DNA of 64,000 bases. Source: Halobaculum halobium (GTDB lineage: Archaea > Halobacteriota > Halobacteria > Halobacteriales > Haloferacaceae). The stretch is taken from contig NZ_CP126158.1 in the NCBI RefSeq assembly GCF_030127145.1, positions 2,108,001 through 2,172,000 on the forward strand. The letters run 5' to 3'. The notes beneath the pieces were generated by a model, which saw only the letters and a program-made list of their open reading frames with translations, was not told the origin of the DNA and ran no database searches. Positions 18,098-27,362 of the stretch are shown one piece after another. The position numbers and the translations under genes were made by a program. Numbering within the stretch: position 1 is the first letter of the stretch; each line of letters begins with the position of its first letter.

Positions 18098-19192
18098 ATG
18101 ACCAGCGCAGCGACGCGGTCGCTCGCGGCCGTGCTCGTCGTCTTCGTCCTCGTGACGGGCGCGAGCGCGCCCGCGGCGGCCGCGGAGTCACAGATAGGCG
18201 GGACAGTCGTCGTCGCAGCGGGTGAGACGATCAGCGACGACCTCGACGCGGTCGGCGGCACCGTGATCGTCCGCGGAACGGTCGACGGCGACGTGAACGC
18301 GGTCGGCGGCACGGTCGTGATCGCAGAGCCGGGCGTCGTCACGGGCGATCTCACCGGCAGCGCCGGCGCCGTGACCGTCGAGGGACGCGTCGGGGGCTCG
18401 GTGGAACTCGCGACCGGGTCGTTCACGCTTCGTCAGTCGGGCGAGGTCGGCGGTGACATCGACGTGGCCGGCGGCGAGGTCGTGCTCGACGGCGCGGTCG
18501 GCGGGACGGCTACCGTCGCCGCCGAGACGCTCCGCGTCGGCTCGACGGCGTCGATCGACGGCGACCTCCGTCACGACGTGCAGACGCTCGCCAACGAGGG
18601 ACAAGTCGCCGGCGAGGTGCGCGCCGTCGACCTCGGTAACACGGGGTTCGGCGGGTTCGGTTTCACCGTCCCGACGTGGATCAGCGTGCTGTACACCGTT
18701 CTCGCGCACCTCGCACTCGGCGCCGTCCTCCTGCTCGTCGTCCCGGGGTTCGTGCGCGAGGTCGAAACCACCGGGGTCACACGCGCTCCCGCCAGCGGCG
18801 GCGTGGGGCTGGCGACGCTGGTGCTTGCGCCGATACTCTTGGTGCTGCTTGCAATCACGATCGTCGGGATCCCGCTTGCGCTCTTGGGCGCAGCAGCGTA
18901 CGGGCTGTTAGTCTGGATCGGCCTCGTGCTCGGCGCGTACGTCCTCGGACGCCGGGGGCTGCGTGCGCTCGATCGCGACGAGGGCTCCGCTGCGCGGTGG
19001 ATCGCGCTCGTTGTCGGCGTGCTCCTCGTCGGACTCTCGCAGTTCGTTCCCGGCGGCGGCCTGTTCCGGCTCGCGCTCACGGTCGTCGGCGCGGGCGCGG
19101 TGGTCCTCGCGCTCAACGCACGTCGAACCGGGCGCCGTGGTGATGAGCCCACGGAGCCGGAGGTGGGCGGAACCGGCGACGCGACGGCGTAA
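18098..19192 (+). CDS. Bactofilin-like polymer-forming membrane protein
   Basis: Protein of 364 residues with an N-terminal signal peptide (about 1-30), then a beta-helical domain made of short repeats such as GGTVIVRGTVDGDVNAVGG, characteristic of polymer-forming (bactofilin/DUF583) proteins, then four predicted membrane helices (about 195-330) and a charged tail. The signal peptide would place the beta-helix outside the cell, unlike cytosolic bacterial bactofilins. The start ATG at 18098 is 30 nt after a GTTTATGA element. A role in cell-surface scaffolding is inference only. Confidence 0.8.
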   Translation: MTSAATRSLAAVLVVFVLVTGASAPAAAAESQIGGTVVVAAGETISDDLDAVGGTVIVRGTVDGDVNAVGGTVVIAEPGVVTGDLTGSAGAVTVEGRVGGSVELATGSFTLRQSGEVGGDIDVAGGEVVLDGAVGGTATVAAETLRVGSTASIDGDLRHDVQTLANEGQVAGEVRAVDLGNTGFGGFGFTVPTWISVLYTVLAHLALGAVLLLVVPGFVREVETTGVTRAPASGGVGLATLVLAPILLVLLAITIVGIPLALLGAAAYGLLVWIGLVLGAYVLGRRGLRALDRDEGSAARWIALVVGVLLVGLSQFVPGGGLFRLALTVVGAGAVVLALNARRTGRRGDEPTEPEVGGTGDATA

Positions 19193-19218
19193 CCCGCGGG
19201 TCGACCCCTGCGCTCCGA

Positions 19219-19971
19219 CTACGTCGGTTTCTCCAGCGTCCACACCTGCGTCGTGTCATCGTCCGCGAGCGGCTCGCCGCCGAAGCCGCCGGCGAGCGAC
19301 CCCGAGGCGAACGGGGAGTCGTCGACCAGCGTCTCGACGAGGCGCTTCGGAAGCATCGCGAGTTCGAAGGCGTCCGCGAGGACTACGTCGCCCTCCGGCG
19401 TCACCACCTCCCGCTCGACGCGGAACAGCTGTTCGACGGGGTCGGTCACGGTCGTCCGCGACCGGACGGCGTACGCCCGTCCCGCCCGCTCGACGGTCGT
19501 CTCCTCCCACTCGTCGTACGTCTCACAGATCACGTCGAAGTCCGGAACGAACACGTCGAAGACGAACCGACCGCCGGGCGCGAGCGCGTCGTGGACGCTT
19601 GAGAGCGTCGCTCGTAGGTCCGGAAGCGTCCGCGCGAACTGCAGCGAGTTGTACGGGCAGATCACGAGGTCGTACGCACGGTCGGGGTCGAGGGCGGTCA
19701 TATCGGCCTCGCGGACTGAGGGATCGAGCCCCTCCGAGCGGGCCTTCGACCGGAGTCTGTCGAGCCGCTCGGCGCTCAGGTCGACGCCGTCGGCGTCGAC
19801 GCCGGCCCGGAGGAGCGGGAGGTGGATCCGACCGGTGCCGCAGGCGAGCTCCAACGTCGGGCCGCCCGCCTCGATCGCGCGATCGACGTAGAACGCCACG
19901 TCGTCGCGCTCGCCGTCCCGATGACGGAGGTCGTACAGCTCCGCCTCGGTGATCGCGGAGTCGTCGCGCAT
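19219..19971 (-). CDS. Class I SAM-dependent methyltransferase
   Basis: Methyltransferase-fold protein of 250 residues. Motif I is GPTLELACGTGRIHLPLL with the acidic residue of motif II in GVDLSAERLDRLR; motif IV is YDLVICPYNSLQF; the post-motif loop is ALAPGGRFVFDVFVP. The C-terminal half contains a beta-rich part found in small-molecule methyltransferases. Nothing in the sequence or neighbours names the substrate. It is monocistronic, with a TATA-like GATTAATCC about 25 nt upstream. Confidence 0.85.
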   Translation of the reverse strand: MRDDSAITEAELYDLRHRDGERDDVAFYVDRAIEAGGPTLELACGTGRIHLPLLRAGVDADGVDLSAERLDRLRSKARSEGLDPSVREADMTALDPDRAYDLVICPYNSLQFARTLPDLRATLSSVHDALAPGGRFVFDVFVPDFDVICETYDEWEETTVERAGRAYAVRSRTTVTDPVEQLFRVEREVVTPEGDVVLADAFELAMLPKRLVETLVDDSPFASGSLAGGFGGEPLADDDTTQVWTLEKPT

Positions 19972-20053
19972 ACTGGCCAGTCCGGCGCCGGCCGATTAAT
20001 CCCTCGGTGAGCGTGTGACCGATGAACAGGGGGAAGAGTTCCGGCCCGGCACC

Positions 20054-20797
20054 TCACCACCCGTTCTCGATGTCCTCGTTCAGCGCCTCCAGGATCCGCT
20101 TGGTCGTGTTCTCCACCACCTGCTCCATGAACTCGGGATCGGAGTTCGTCGGGTCGCCCAGGCCGCCCAACTCGGTCACGTCCGAGAAGTAGGTCCACGA
20201 GCGCGTCTCCGGGAGGTCGTCGGCCTCCTGCGGCGCTTTCTTCTCGGATTTCACGAGGTCGTCGCGGACGAGCTCGACGAAGCTCGTCTCGTGGTCGCCG
20301 GCGTGGCCCCACCCCTCGCCGAAGTGCTCCTCCAACTCGTCGCGTCCGAAGTCTGTCCAGTGAACGAAGTGGGCGCCGATATCGTGGTCGCGATTGAGGC
20401 GGTCGCTGGCGAGCGCGAGCGCCTGCTTGTTGCCGCCGTGACAGTTGAGAAACAGCACGCGCTCGGCGCCGTGTTCCGCGAGGGAGCTGCCGATGTCGAT
20501 CAGCGCCTGCTTGTACGTGTCCTGCGAGAGGGTGACGGTCCCAGGGAACGGCATGTGGTGCTCGCTGTACCCGTACGGGAGCGTCGGCGCGCGAAGGAGG
20601 TCGAGGCCGTGGTCGGGCGCCGTCTCCACGAGGGCCGCAGAGAGGTGCTCGGCGCGGAGGCTGTCGGTGGAGAGGGGGAGGTGAACGGAGTGCTGTTCGG
20701 TGCTGCCGGTGGGGACGACGACCGCGTCGGCGCTCAGGAAGGCGTCGCCGGCGTCCTCCCAGGTCATCGTCGCGAGGTCGTGTTCGGTCTCGGGCAT
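20054..20797 (-). CDS. Creatininase-family amidohydrolase
   Basis: Creatininase/ArfB-type metal amidohydrolase, 247 residues. Metal-binding motifs are GSTEQHSVHLPLSTD (Glu, His and Asp ligands, about 32-46), NCHGGN (about 119-124) and a C-terminal ETSF Glu. In archaea this fold includes the formamidopyrimidine hydrolase of F420/riboflavin synthesis (ArfB) as well as enzymes of unknown substrate. The sequence does not distinguish these. The neighbouring methyltransferase is on the same strand, but 82 bases with a promoter separate them. Confidence 0.88.
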   Translation of the reverse strand: MPETEHDLATMTWEDAGDAFLSADAVVVPTGSTEQHSVHLPLSTDSLRAEHLSAALVETAPDHGLDLLRAPTLPYGYSEHHMPFPGTVTLSQDTYKQALIDIGSSLAEHGAERVLFLNCHGGNKQALALASDRLNRDHDIGAHFVHWTDFGRDELEEHFGEGWGHAGDHETSFVELVRDDLVKSEKKAPQEADDLPETRSWTYFSDVTELGGLGDPTNSDPEFMEQVVENTTKRILEALNEDIENGW

Positions 20798-20926
20798 ACC
20801 GGTCCGGCGGCGGCCGGAGTGATACTCCTTCGGGAAGCGGCACGGGAGGTCCGGACCGGCGCGCGAGCGGGCTCACGGCGTGCGATGGCCCAGCGGGTTG
20901 AAGTCGCGCCGGCGCGACTCGCGACC

Positions 20927-22441
20927 ATGAACGACGAGGACCGCGCCGCGGCGGCCGACCTCATTCGGCGGACGATGCGGCGCGACCGGCTCCCCGGCGT
21001 CAGCGTCGCCGTCGTCGACCGCGACGGCGTCCGCTACGCCGAGGGGTTCGGCGCCCGCGACCTCGCAGGGAACCGGCCGGCGACGCCCGCGACGCTGTAC
21101 GGCGTCGGCTCGGTCACCAAGTCGGTGACCGCGCTGGCGACCGCACAACTGGCCGAGGCGGGGATGTTGGACTTCGAGGACCCCGTGTCAGACCACCTCG
21201 ACGTGGACCTGGGAAGTGACCCAGAGGACCCGATCCGGCTGCGACACCTCCTGTCGCACGCCTCGGGGCTCCCGTCGCTGGCGACGAGCGAGGCGCTCAT
21301 CGGCCGGCGGCTCCGCCGCGACACCGACACCCTTCCGCTGTCGACGCCGGCGGATTTCCGGGCGCACGTCGAGGGCGCGGTCGGTTCGGCCGGCGGCGGT
21401 TCGGCGGGTGGGTCGACGACCGCGGGCGACGAGCGCGTCGGCGCCCCGGGCGAGCGGTTCGCCTACAGCAACGAGGGGTACGTCCTCTTGGGCGACGTGA
21501 TCGAGGCGTGCACCGGCCGCCCGTACGACCGGTACGTCGCCGAACACGTCCTCGATCCGCTGGGACTCGACCGGGCCACCTTCGACGACACGGCGTTCGC
21601 GATGGACGACGATCACGCCACCATGTACCTGCGCGAGGACCGGGGACCCGGCTCGGGACCCGCCCGCGACGGGGGCGACGTCGGAGGCCGGGACGACCTC
21701 GCGGCGGCGTCGGTCCCCGTCCGCGAACTGTCGCGGCCGGCGGGCGGCCTGTTCACCTCGGTCGAGGGGCTCGGGCGATACGCCCGCCTCATGTTGAACG
21801 ACGGCCGCATCGACGGTCGCGAGGTCGTCTCGCCCGAGTCGGTCGCGACGCTCGTCGAGGACCGCGTCGACACGCCCGGCGGCCCGTACGGGTTCGGCTG
21901 GCGCACCCGCGAGTCGTGCGGCCGGGAACTGGTCGGCCACTCCGGCTCCATCGCCGTCTCGACTGCGTACGTCGGCTTCAGCCCCGAGGCGGGGCTGGGC
22001 GTCGCCGTCGCCGCGAACGCCGCGCCCGGCTATCCGCTGGTCCGGCTCGGCGAGGGAGTGTTCGCGTGCGCGCTCGGGGAGGAGCCCGCGGCGGCGGTCC
22101 CCTTCTTCGAGCGTCGCCGGCGATTCGACCGCCTGACCGGCGAGTACGCCTCCTACCGGGGTGTCAAGCGCGCGGTCGTCGTCCGCGACGGGGGCGGGCT
22201 CCGGGTCGAACTGGCCGGCCCGCTCGGCGGCGAGTCGCTGCCGCTGACTGACGCCCCGGGCGACGACCCCTTTGCGTTCCTCACGCCCAACGAGGCGGGC
22301 GAGCGGGTGCCGGTCGAGTTCCGCGTCGGCGACGGGGGCGGCGACGACGGCGCCGGGGCGGACGCCGACCGCGGGGTCGACCTGCTGTACGATCGCTGGC
22401 ACCTCCACAAGGTCGCGGACGACCCCGGCAAGCTCCCGTAA
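20927..22441 (+). CDS. Serine hydrolase of the beta-lactamase (class C/DD-peptidase) family
   Basis: Penicillin-binding-protein-like hydrolase, 504 residues. The nucleophile motif SVTK is at 62-65 (Ser62), the second motif is YSNEGY and the third is HSG near residue 340. A C-terminal domain of about 130 residues follows, as in esterase-type members. No signal peptide is visible, so it is probably cytoplasmic. Haloarchaea lack peptidoglycan, so an esterase or peptidase role is more likely than cell-wall work. The start could also be ATG at 20885; 20927 is nearer the conserved fold. Confidence 0.88.
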   Translation: MNDEDRAAAADLIRRTMRRDRLPGVSVAVVDRDGVRYAEGFGARDLAGNRPATPATLYGVGSVTKSVTALATAQLAEAGMLDFEDPVSDHLDVDLGSDPEDPIRLRHLLSHASGLPSLATSEALIGRRLRRDTDTLPLSTPADFRAHVEGAVGSAGGGSAGGSTTAGDERVGAPGERFAYSNEGYVLLGDVIEACTGRPYDRYVAEHVLDPLGLDRATFDDTAFAMDDDHATMYLREDRGPGSGPARDGGDVGGRDDLAAASVPVRELSRPAGGLFTSVEGLGRYARLMLNDGRIDGREVVSPESVATLVEDRVDTPGGPYGFGWRTRESCGRELVGHSGSIAVSTAYVGFSPEAGLGVAVAANAAPGYPLVRLGEGVFACALGEEPAAAVPFFERRRRFDRLTGEYASYRGVKRAVVVRDGGGLRVELAGPLGGESLPLTDAPGDDPFAFLTPNEAGERVPVEFRVGDGGGDDGAGADADRGVDLLYDRWHLHKVADDPGKLP

Positions 22442-22561
22442 CCGCGCTCCCCAACGCGCCGGTGGAGCCGCGATCCCGTCGCGGCGCGGTCGACGGAGCG
22501 ACCGTGTGACCGCGACCCGCGAAAGGGTTACAAAGGGATTCGGCATACTCTCCGGCAACTG

Positions 22562-25099
22562 ATGGAACTGATCGTCACCGAGAAAGACAACGCCGCCCGG
22601 CGCCTCTCGGAGATCCTCTCGAACGGGGACTTCGACACCGAGCGACGCGCCGGCGTCAACGTCTACCGCTGGGGTGGCACCCGCTGTATCGGGCTCTCGG
22701 GCCACGTCGTCGCGGTGGACTTCCCGCCGGAGTACGACGACTGGCGCGACGTGGAGCCGGTCGAACTCATCGACGCCCCCGTCCGCAAGCGCCCGACCCA
22801 AGAGGGGATCGTGCGGGCGCTGCGGCTGCTGTCGCGGGACGCCGACCGCGTCGTCATCGCGACCGACTACGACCGCGAGGGCGAGTTGATCGGCAAGGAG
22901 GCGTACGAGCTGATCCGCGAGGTCAACGAGGACGCCCCGGTCGACCGCGTGCGCTTCTCGTCGATCACCGAGCGCGAGGTGACCGAGGCGTTCGAGGACC
23001 GCGACGAGATCGACTTCGACCTGGCGGCGGCGGGCGAGGCCCGCCAGATCATCGACCTCATCTGGGGGGCGTCGCTGACGCGGTTCCTCTCGCTGTCGGC
23101 CCGCCAGCTCGGCGACGACTTCATCTCCGTCGGTCGGGTGCAGGGGCCGACGCTCAAGCTGATCGTCGACCGCGAGCGCGAGATCGAGGCGTTCGACCCC
23201 GAGGACTACTGGGAGCTGTTCGCCGACCTGCTGAAGCGCGAGGGCGAGGAGACGGACGCGGAGGACTCGTTCGAGGCGCAGTACTTCTACGAGGACGACG
23301 ACGGCACCGAGGCCGAGCGCGTCTGGGACGAGGCGACCGCCGACGCCGTCTACGACCGGCTGCGGGAGGCCGAGTCGGCGACGGCCTCGTCGGTTCGTCG
23401 CCGCCGGCGCACGGACGAGCCGCCGGCGCCGTTCAACACGACGCAGTTCATCCGCGCGGCCTCGTCGATCGGCTACTCGGCCCAGCGGGCGATGAGCATG
23501 GCCGAGGACCTCTACACGGCCGGGTTCATCACCTACCCCCGCACCGACAACACCGTCTACCCCGAGGACCTCGACGAGCGCGAACTGCTGGAGGAGCTGT
23601 CGATGGGCCGGCAGTTCGGCGACGACGCCGAGTCCCTGCTCGACCTGGACGACATCACCCCGACCGAGGGCGACGAGGAGACAACCGACCACCCGCCGAT
23701 CCACCCGACCGGCGAGCTGCCGGCGCCCTCGGAGGTCAGCGACGACGAGTGGGAGGTGTACGAGCTGGTCGTGCGGCGGTTCCTCGCGACCTGTGCCCCC
23801 GACGCCGAGTGGGAGCACCTCCGCGTCGTCACCGAGGTCGACGAGGGCGACGACGCCGTCGGCGTCGACGACGGCGCCCTGCGGCTGAAGTCCAACGGCA
23901 AGCGGCTCACCGAGGAGGGGTACCACGCGGTGTACCCGTACTTCTCGACCAACGAGAGCTACGTCCCCGACGTGACCGAGGGCGAGGCGCTGGGGATCGT
24001 GGACACGGCCTTCGAGGCCAAGCAGACCCAACCGCCGCGTCGGTACGGCCAGTCGCGGCTCATCGAGACGATGGAGGACATGGGCATCGGGACGAAGGCG
24101 ACGCGCCACGACGTGATCCAAAAGCTGTACGACCGCGGCTACATCGAGAGCGATCCGCCGCGACCGACGGGGCTCGCGAAGGCGGTCGTGAAGGCGAGCG
24201 AGGAGTTCGCCGACCGCATCGTGAGCGACGAGATGACCGCCCAACTCGAGGCGGACATGCAGGCGATCGCTTCGGGAGAGAAGGCGTTCGACGAGGTCGC
24301 CGACGAGTCCCGCGAGATGCTCTCGCGGGTGTTCGATGAGCTGGTCGAGTCGCGAGAGGAGGTGGGCGACCACCTCCAGAAGTCGCTGAAGGCGGACAAA
24401 CAGCTCGGACCGTGTCCCGAGTGCGGCGACACCCTCCTCGTGCGTAAGTCGCGGGCCGGGTCGTACTTCGTCGGCTGCGACGGCTACCCCGACTGCGAGT
24501 ACACCCTCCCGCTGCCGTCGACGGGCAAGCCGCTCATCCTCGACGAGGTGTGCGAGGACCACGAGCTGAACCACGTGAAGATGCTCGCCGGGCGCAAGAC
24601 GTTCGTCCACGGCTGCCCGCAGTGTCAGGCCGACGAGGCCGACGAGGAGGAGGACGAAGTGATCGGCGTCTGTCCAGACTGCGGGGAGGAGCACGGCGGC
24701 GACCTCGCCATCAAGCGCCTGCGCTCGGGATCGCGGCTCGTGGGGTGTACGCGGTACCCCGACTGCGACTACTCGCTGCCGCTGCCGCGTCGAGGCGAGA
24801 TCGAGGTGACCGACGAGACCTGCGAGGAACACGACCTCCCGCATCTCGTCGTCCACTCGGGCGACGAGCCGTGGGAACTGGGCTGTCCGATCTGCAACTA
24901 CCGGGAGTACCAGTCCCGGCAGGCGGGGTCGGAACTGGAGGCGATCGAGGGGATCGGCGAGAAGACCGCCGAGAAGCTGAAGGACGCCGGCGTCGACGAC
25001 GTGTCCTCGCTCAAGGAGATGGAGCCGGACGCGCTCGCCAACGAACTGGACGGGGTCGGACCGGACACGGTGCGCGGCTGGCAGGCCAAAGCCGACTAA
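22562..25099 (+). CDS. topA: DNA topoisomerase I (type IA)
   Basis: Relaxes negative supercoils through a covalent 5'-phosphotyrosine intermediate. The 845-residue protein opens with the Toprim domain (ELIVTEKDNAARRLSEIL; acidic DYDREGE), then the gate domains with catalytic Tyr325 in FITYPRTDN. The C-terminal part has four zinc-finger-like units of alternating CPECG...GCDGYPDC and CEDHELNH...CPQC type, followed by a terminal helix-hairpin-helix domain (about 795-845). The length and order match euryarchaeal TopA. No reverse gyrase features are present. It is monocistronic. Confidence 0.97.
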   Translation: MELIVTEKDNAARRLSEILSNGDFDTERRAGVNVYRWGGTRCIGLSGHVVAVDFPPEYDDWRDVEPVELIDAPVRKRPTQEGIVRALRLLSRDADRVVIATDYDREGELIGKEAYELIREVNEDAPVDRVRFSSITEREVTEAFEDRDEIDFDLAAAGEARQIIDLIWGASLTRFLSLSARQLGDDFISVGRVQGPTLKLIVDREREIEAFDPEDYWELFADLLKREGEETDAEDSFEAQYFYEDDDGTEAERVWDEATADAVYDRLREAESATASSVRRRRRTDEPPAPFNTTQFIRAASSIGYSAQRAMSMAEDLYTAGFITYPRTDNTVYPEDLDERELLEELSMGRQFGDDAESLLDLDDITPTEGDEETTDHPPIHPTGELPAPSEVSDDEWEVYELVVRRFLATCAPDAEWEHLRVVTEVDEGDDAVGVDDGALRLKSNGKRLTEEGYHAVYPYFSTNESYVPDVTEGEALGIVDTAFEAKQTQPPRRYGQSRLIETMEDMGIGTKATRHDVIQKLYDRGYIESDPPRPTGLAKAVVKASEEFADRIVSDEMTAQLEADMQAIASGEKAFDEVADESREMLSRVFDELVESREEVGDHLQKSLKADKQLGPCPECGDTLLVRKSRAGSYFVGCDGYPDCEYTLPLPSTGKPLILDEVCEDHELNHVKMLAGRKTFVHGCPQCQADEADEEEDEVIGVCPDCGEEHGGDLAIKRLRSGSRLVGCTRYPDCDYSLPLPRRGEIEVTDETCEEHDLPHLVVHSGDEPWELGCPICNYREYQSRQAGSELEAIEGIGEKTAEKLKDAGVDDVSSLKEMEPDALANELDGVGPDTVRGWQAKAD

Positions 25100-25204
25100 C
25101 ACCGTCTCTCTCTCCGTACTGAGTCGTCCGATCGATAGTCTTCACTGTTTCCTCCGCTCGACCCGCCGAACGCTTATTTCTCCGGTCGCCCGTTACACCG
25201 GACG

Positions 25205-25387
25205 ATGGGGTTCTTCGAACGGATGGGGCGGCAGGTCGAACAGTTCAAACAGACCGCGAAGAACGAGGCTGAACAGCACGCGGACTACCGCTGTCGGGCC
25301 TGCGAAGAACGGTTTCAAACGGACTACGACGAGTGCCCCGAGTGCGGGGCCGCGACGGTCGAGTCGACGACGGACGAGGAAGAGTGA
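25205..25387 (+). CDS. Small zinc-ribbon protein, unknown function
   Basis: Protein of 60 residues: an amphipathic N-terminal half (MGFFERMGRQVEQFKQTAKN) and a C-terminal zinc ribbon with CRAC (about 30-33) and CPEC (about 44-47), then an acidic tail. One of at least five separate small Cys-pair proteins in this window. The ATG lies 28 nt after a CTTATTTC element, supporting a leaderless transcript and a real gene. The target is unknown; RNA, DNA or protein binding is possible. Confidence 0.75.
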   Translation: MGFFERMGRQVEQFKQTAKNEAEQHADYRCRACEERFQTDYDECPECGAATVESTTDEEE

Positions 25388-25490
25388 ACGCGCGAGGCGA
25401 CTCGCCTCGTGTACCCGCAAGCGGACACACGTTTCCGACCTGCCGTCAAACAGTCAGTACCTTTATCAGCAACTGAACGAGTGTTCAGCC

Positions 25491-26315
25491 GTGGCCCTCC
25501 AGACCGCGCTCCGACGGACGCCATCGACGCTGGCATCCAACCCTGTCCTGTTCGTGCCCGTTCTCCTGTTGACGCTGGTGCAGGTGCCGCAACTGCTCCT
25601 CCAGTCGAGCGCGCCGCTCGTCGCGAGCCTCGTCTCGCTGGCGGCGTCGGCGCTGTACCTCGTCGCGGTGCCGTTCATGCAGGCGGGGCTCATCGGCATG
25701 GCCGACGAGGCGCTCGACAGGCGCACGTCGCTGTCGACGTTCGTCGCCGCCGGGAAGGAGCACTTCGTCTCCGTGTTCGTGGTGTACCTGATCCTGCTCG
25801 CCGTGAACATCGTGCTCGGCATGATCGCGTTCGTCGCCGGCATCATCGGCGTGGTGGGCCTCCTCGGCTCGATGCCCACGGGTGCGCCCGACCCCGGCGG
25901 GGTGAACGTCGCGCTGTTGGCCGCCGTCGCCGTCGTGCTGCTCGCGGTCGTGCTCGCGTACCTCGTCGTCGCGTTCCTGATCCAGTTTTACGGGCAGGCG
26001 ATCGTAATCGACGACTACGGCCCGATCGATTCGATCACGCACAGCGCCGGCGTCGTGCGCCGCAACGTGGTGAGCGTCCTCGGGTACTCGCTGCTCGTCG
26101 GCGTGCTCGCGGGCGCGTTCGGGGCCGTCGTCGGCCTCGGGTCGGCGCTGGCAGCGCCGCAGTTCGCCGCGGGCGGGACCGTCGACCCGTTCGTCGTTTC
26201 GCTGCCGTCGCTCGGGGCGGTCGCGATCTCCGCGGTGACGGTCGTGCTCGGGACGCTGTTCGGCGGGTTCTTCGGGACGCTGTCGGTGGCGTACTACCGC
26301 GAACTGACGGCGTGA
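25491..26315 (+). CDS. Multi-pass membrane protein of unknown function
   Basis: Protein of 274 residues with about six hydrophobic segments and little loop sequence, resembling the haloarchaeal family with a glycerophosphodiesterase-type membrane domain but lacking any catalytic domain. The conserved-looking central part is FIQFYGQAIVIDDYGPIDSI followed by a hydrophobic pair. The start is GTG at 25491, about 30 nt after CTTTATCA. It is monocistronic. It may be a transport or lipid-handling protein; there is no direct evidence. Confidence 0.75.
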   Translation: MALQTALRRTPSTLASNPVLFVPVLLLTLVQVPQLLLQSSAPLVASLVSLAASALYLVAVPFMQAGLIGMADEALDRRTSLSTFVAAGKEHFVSVFVVYLILLAVNIVLGMIAFVAGIIGVVGLLGSMPTGAPDPGGVNVALLAAVAVVLLAVVLAYLVVAFLIQFYGQAIVIDDYGPIDSITHSAGVVRRNVVSVLGYSLLVGVLAGAFGAVVGLGSALAAPQFAAGGTVDPFVVSLPSLGAVAISAVTVVLGTLFGGFFGTLSVAYYRELTA

Positions 26316-26534
26316 GTACGGGCGTCGATCCCGGGTTGCGGTGCAGCCGCGGAATCGTTCGTATCGCCACTACCTCTTCCCCCGGCCTATCGGAGCACCA
26401 TCCTGCACGGCTCTCTCCGTCAATACCGAGCCGTGATCGGATTTTCGACGCCATCGGCCGTCGACCCGAATCGATCGCCTCGACCCACCCGCATCCGCGC
26501 CCTTTTTAGCGCTCTGCATACCATCCCCACCAAC

Positions 26535-27257
26535 ATGAGCGCGCCGTGGGACGAGTGGGACCACATCCTCAAGATCGACCCGGACAAAGAGTTGCACGCC
26601 GACGAGACGTTCGCGGACGCCTGTAAGACCGGCACGGACGCTATCGAGATCGGCGGCACGCTCGACGTGACCTCCGAGAAGGCCACCCGCGTCATCGAGG
26701 CGTGCAAGGAGCACAACGTCCCGCTGTACCAAGAGCCGTCGAACCCGGCGGTCGTCGTCGACGACGAGGCCCTCGACGGCTACCTCATCCCGACGGTGTT
26801 CAACGCCGACGACCCGTTCTGGATCACCGGCGCCCACAAGGAGTGGGTGCGCATCGCCGACGACCTCGACTGGGACCGCACCCACACCGAGGCGTACATC
26901 GTGCTCAACCCCGACGCCTCCGCCGCCGAGCTCACCGGCGCCGACTGCGACCTCACGCCCGACGAGGTCGGCGCGTACGCCCGCGTCGCCGAGAAGATGT
27001 TCGGCCAGGACATCGTCTACGTCGAGTACTCCGGCACCCTCGGCGACCGCGAGACGGTGAAGGCCGCCCACGACGCGCTCGACGACTCCACGCTCTTCTA
27101 CGGCGGCGGCGTCCACGACTACGACGACGCCTACGCGATGGGCGAGGTGGCCGACGCGGTCGTCGTCGGCGACCTGCTCCACGACGAGGGCGCCGACGCC
27201 GTCCGCGAGACCGTCGAGGGCGTCAAGGACGCCCACGCCGAGATCGCCGACGCCTGA
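26535..27257 (+). CDS. Geranylgeranylglyceryl phosphate synthase
   Basis: Prenyltransferase (240 residues) that makes the first ether bond of archaeal lipids by joining sn-glycerol-1-phosphate to geranylgeranyl diphosphate. It has the TIM-barrel family blocks [36 protein letters not shown] and YVEYSGT, with the phosphate-binding FYGGGVHDY and [12 protein letters not shown] at the C-terminus. The GTG-free ATG start at 26535 lies 27 nt after CCTTTTTAGCG, which rejects the longer upstream reading. It is cytoplasmic or membrane-associated and expected to be essential. Confidence 0.94.
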   Translation: MSAPWDEWDHILKIDPDKELHADETFADACKTGTDAIEIGGTLDVTSEKATRVIEACKEHNVPLYQEPSNPAVVVDDEALDGYLIPTVFNADDPFWITGAHKEWVRIADDLDWDRTHTEAYIVLNPDASAAELTGADCDLTPDEVGAYARVAEKMFGQDIVYVEYSGTLGDRETVKAAHDALDDSTLFYGGGVHDYDDAYAMGEVADAVVVGDLLHDEGADAVRETVEGVKDAHAEIADA

Positions 27258-27362
27258 GCCGCCCGGTCGCGCGCGTCGACGCACTGCCCGGGTCTCTCGC
27301 GCCCGCGCGGTCGCTCACAGGTATCGCTCTCGTTTTGCTGTTCGGCTCATCGCCCTGTCGGC

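Noticed and set aside
20799-20859. 9-bp inverted repeat CCGGTCCGG/CCGGACCGG in the creatininase-serine hydrolase gap
   Set aside because: 43-base spacer and very GC-rich arms; no relation to a TATA box or start, so likely chance.
21188-25102. A 1304-codon open frame on the minus strand opposite topA
   Set aside because: It is a shadow of topA caused by high GC; no conserved motifs, and topA has full domain structure.
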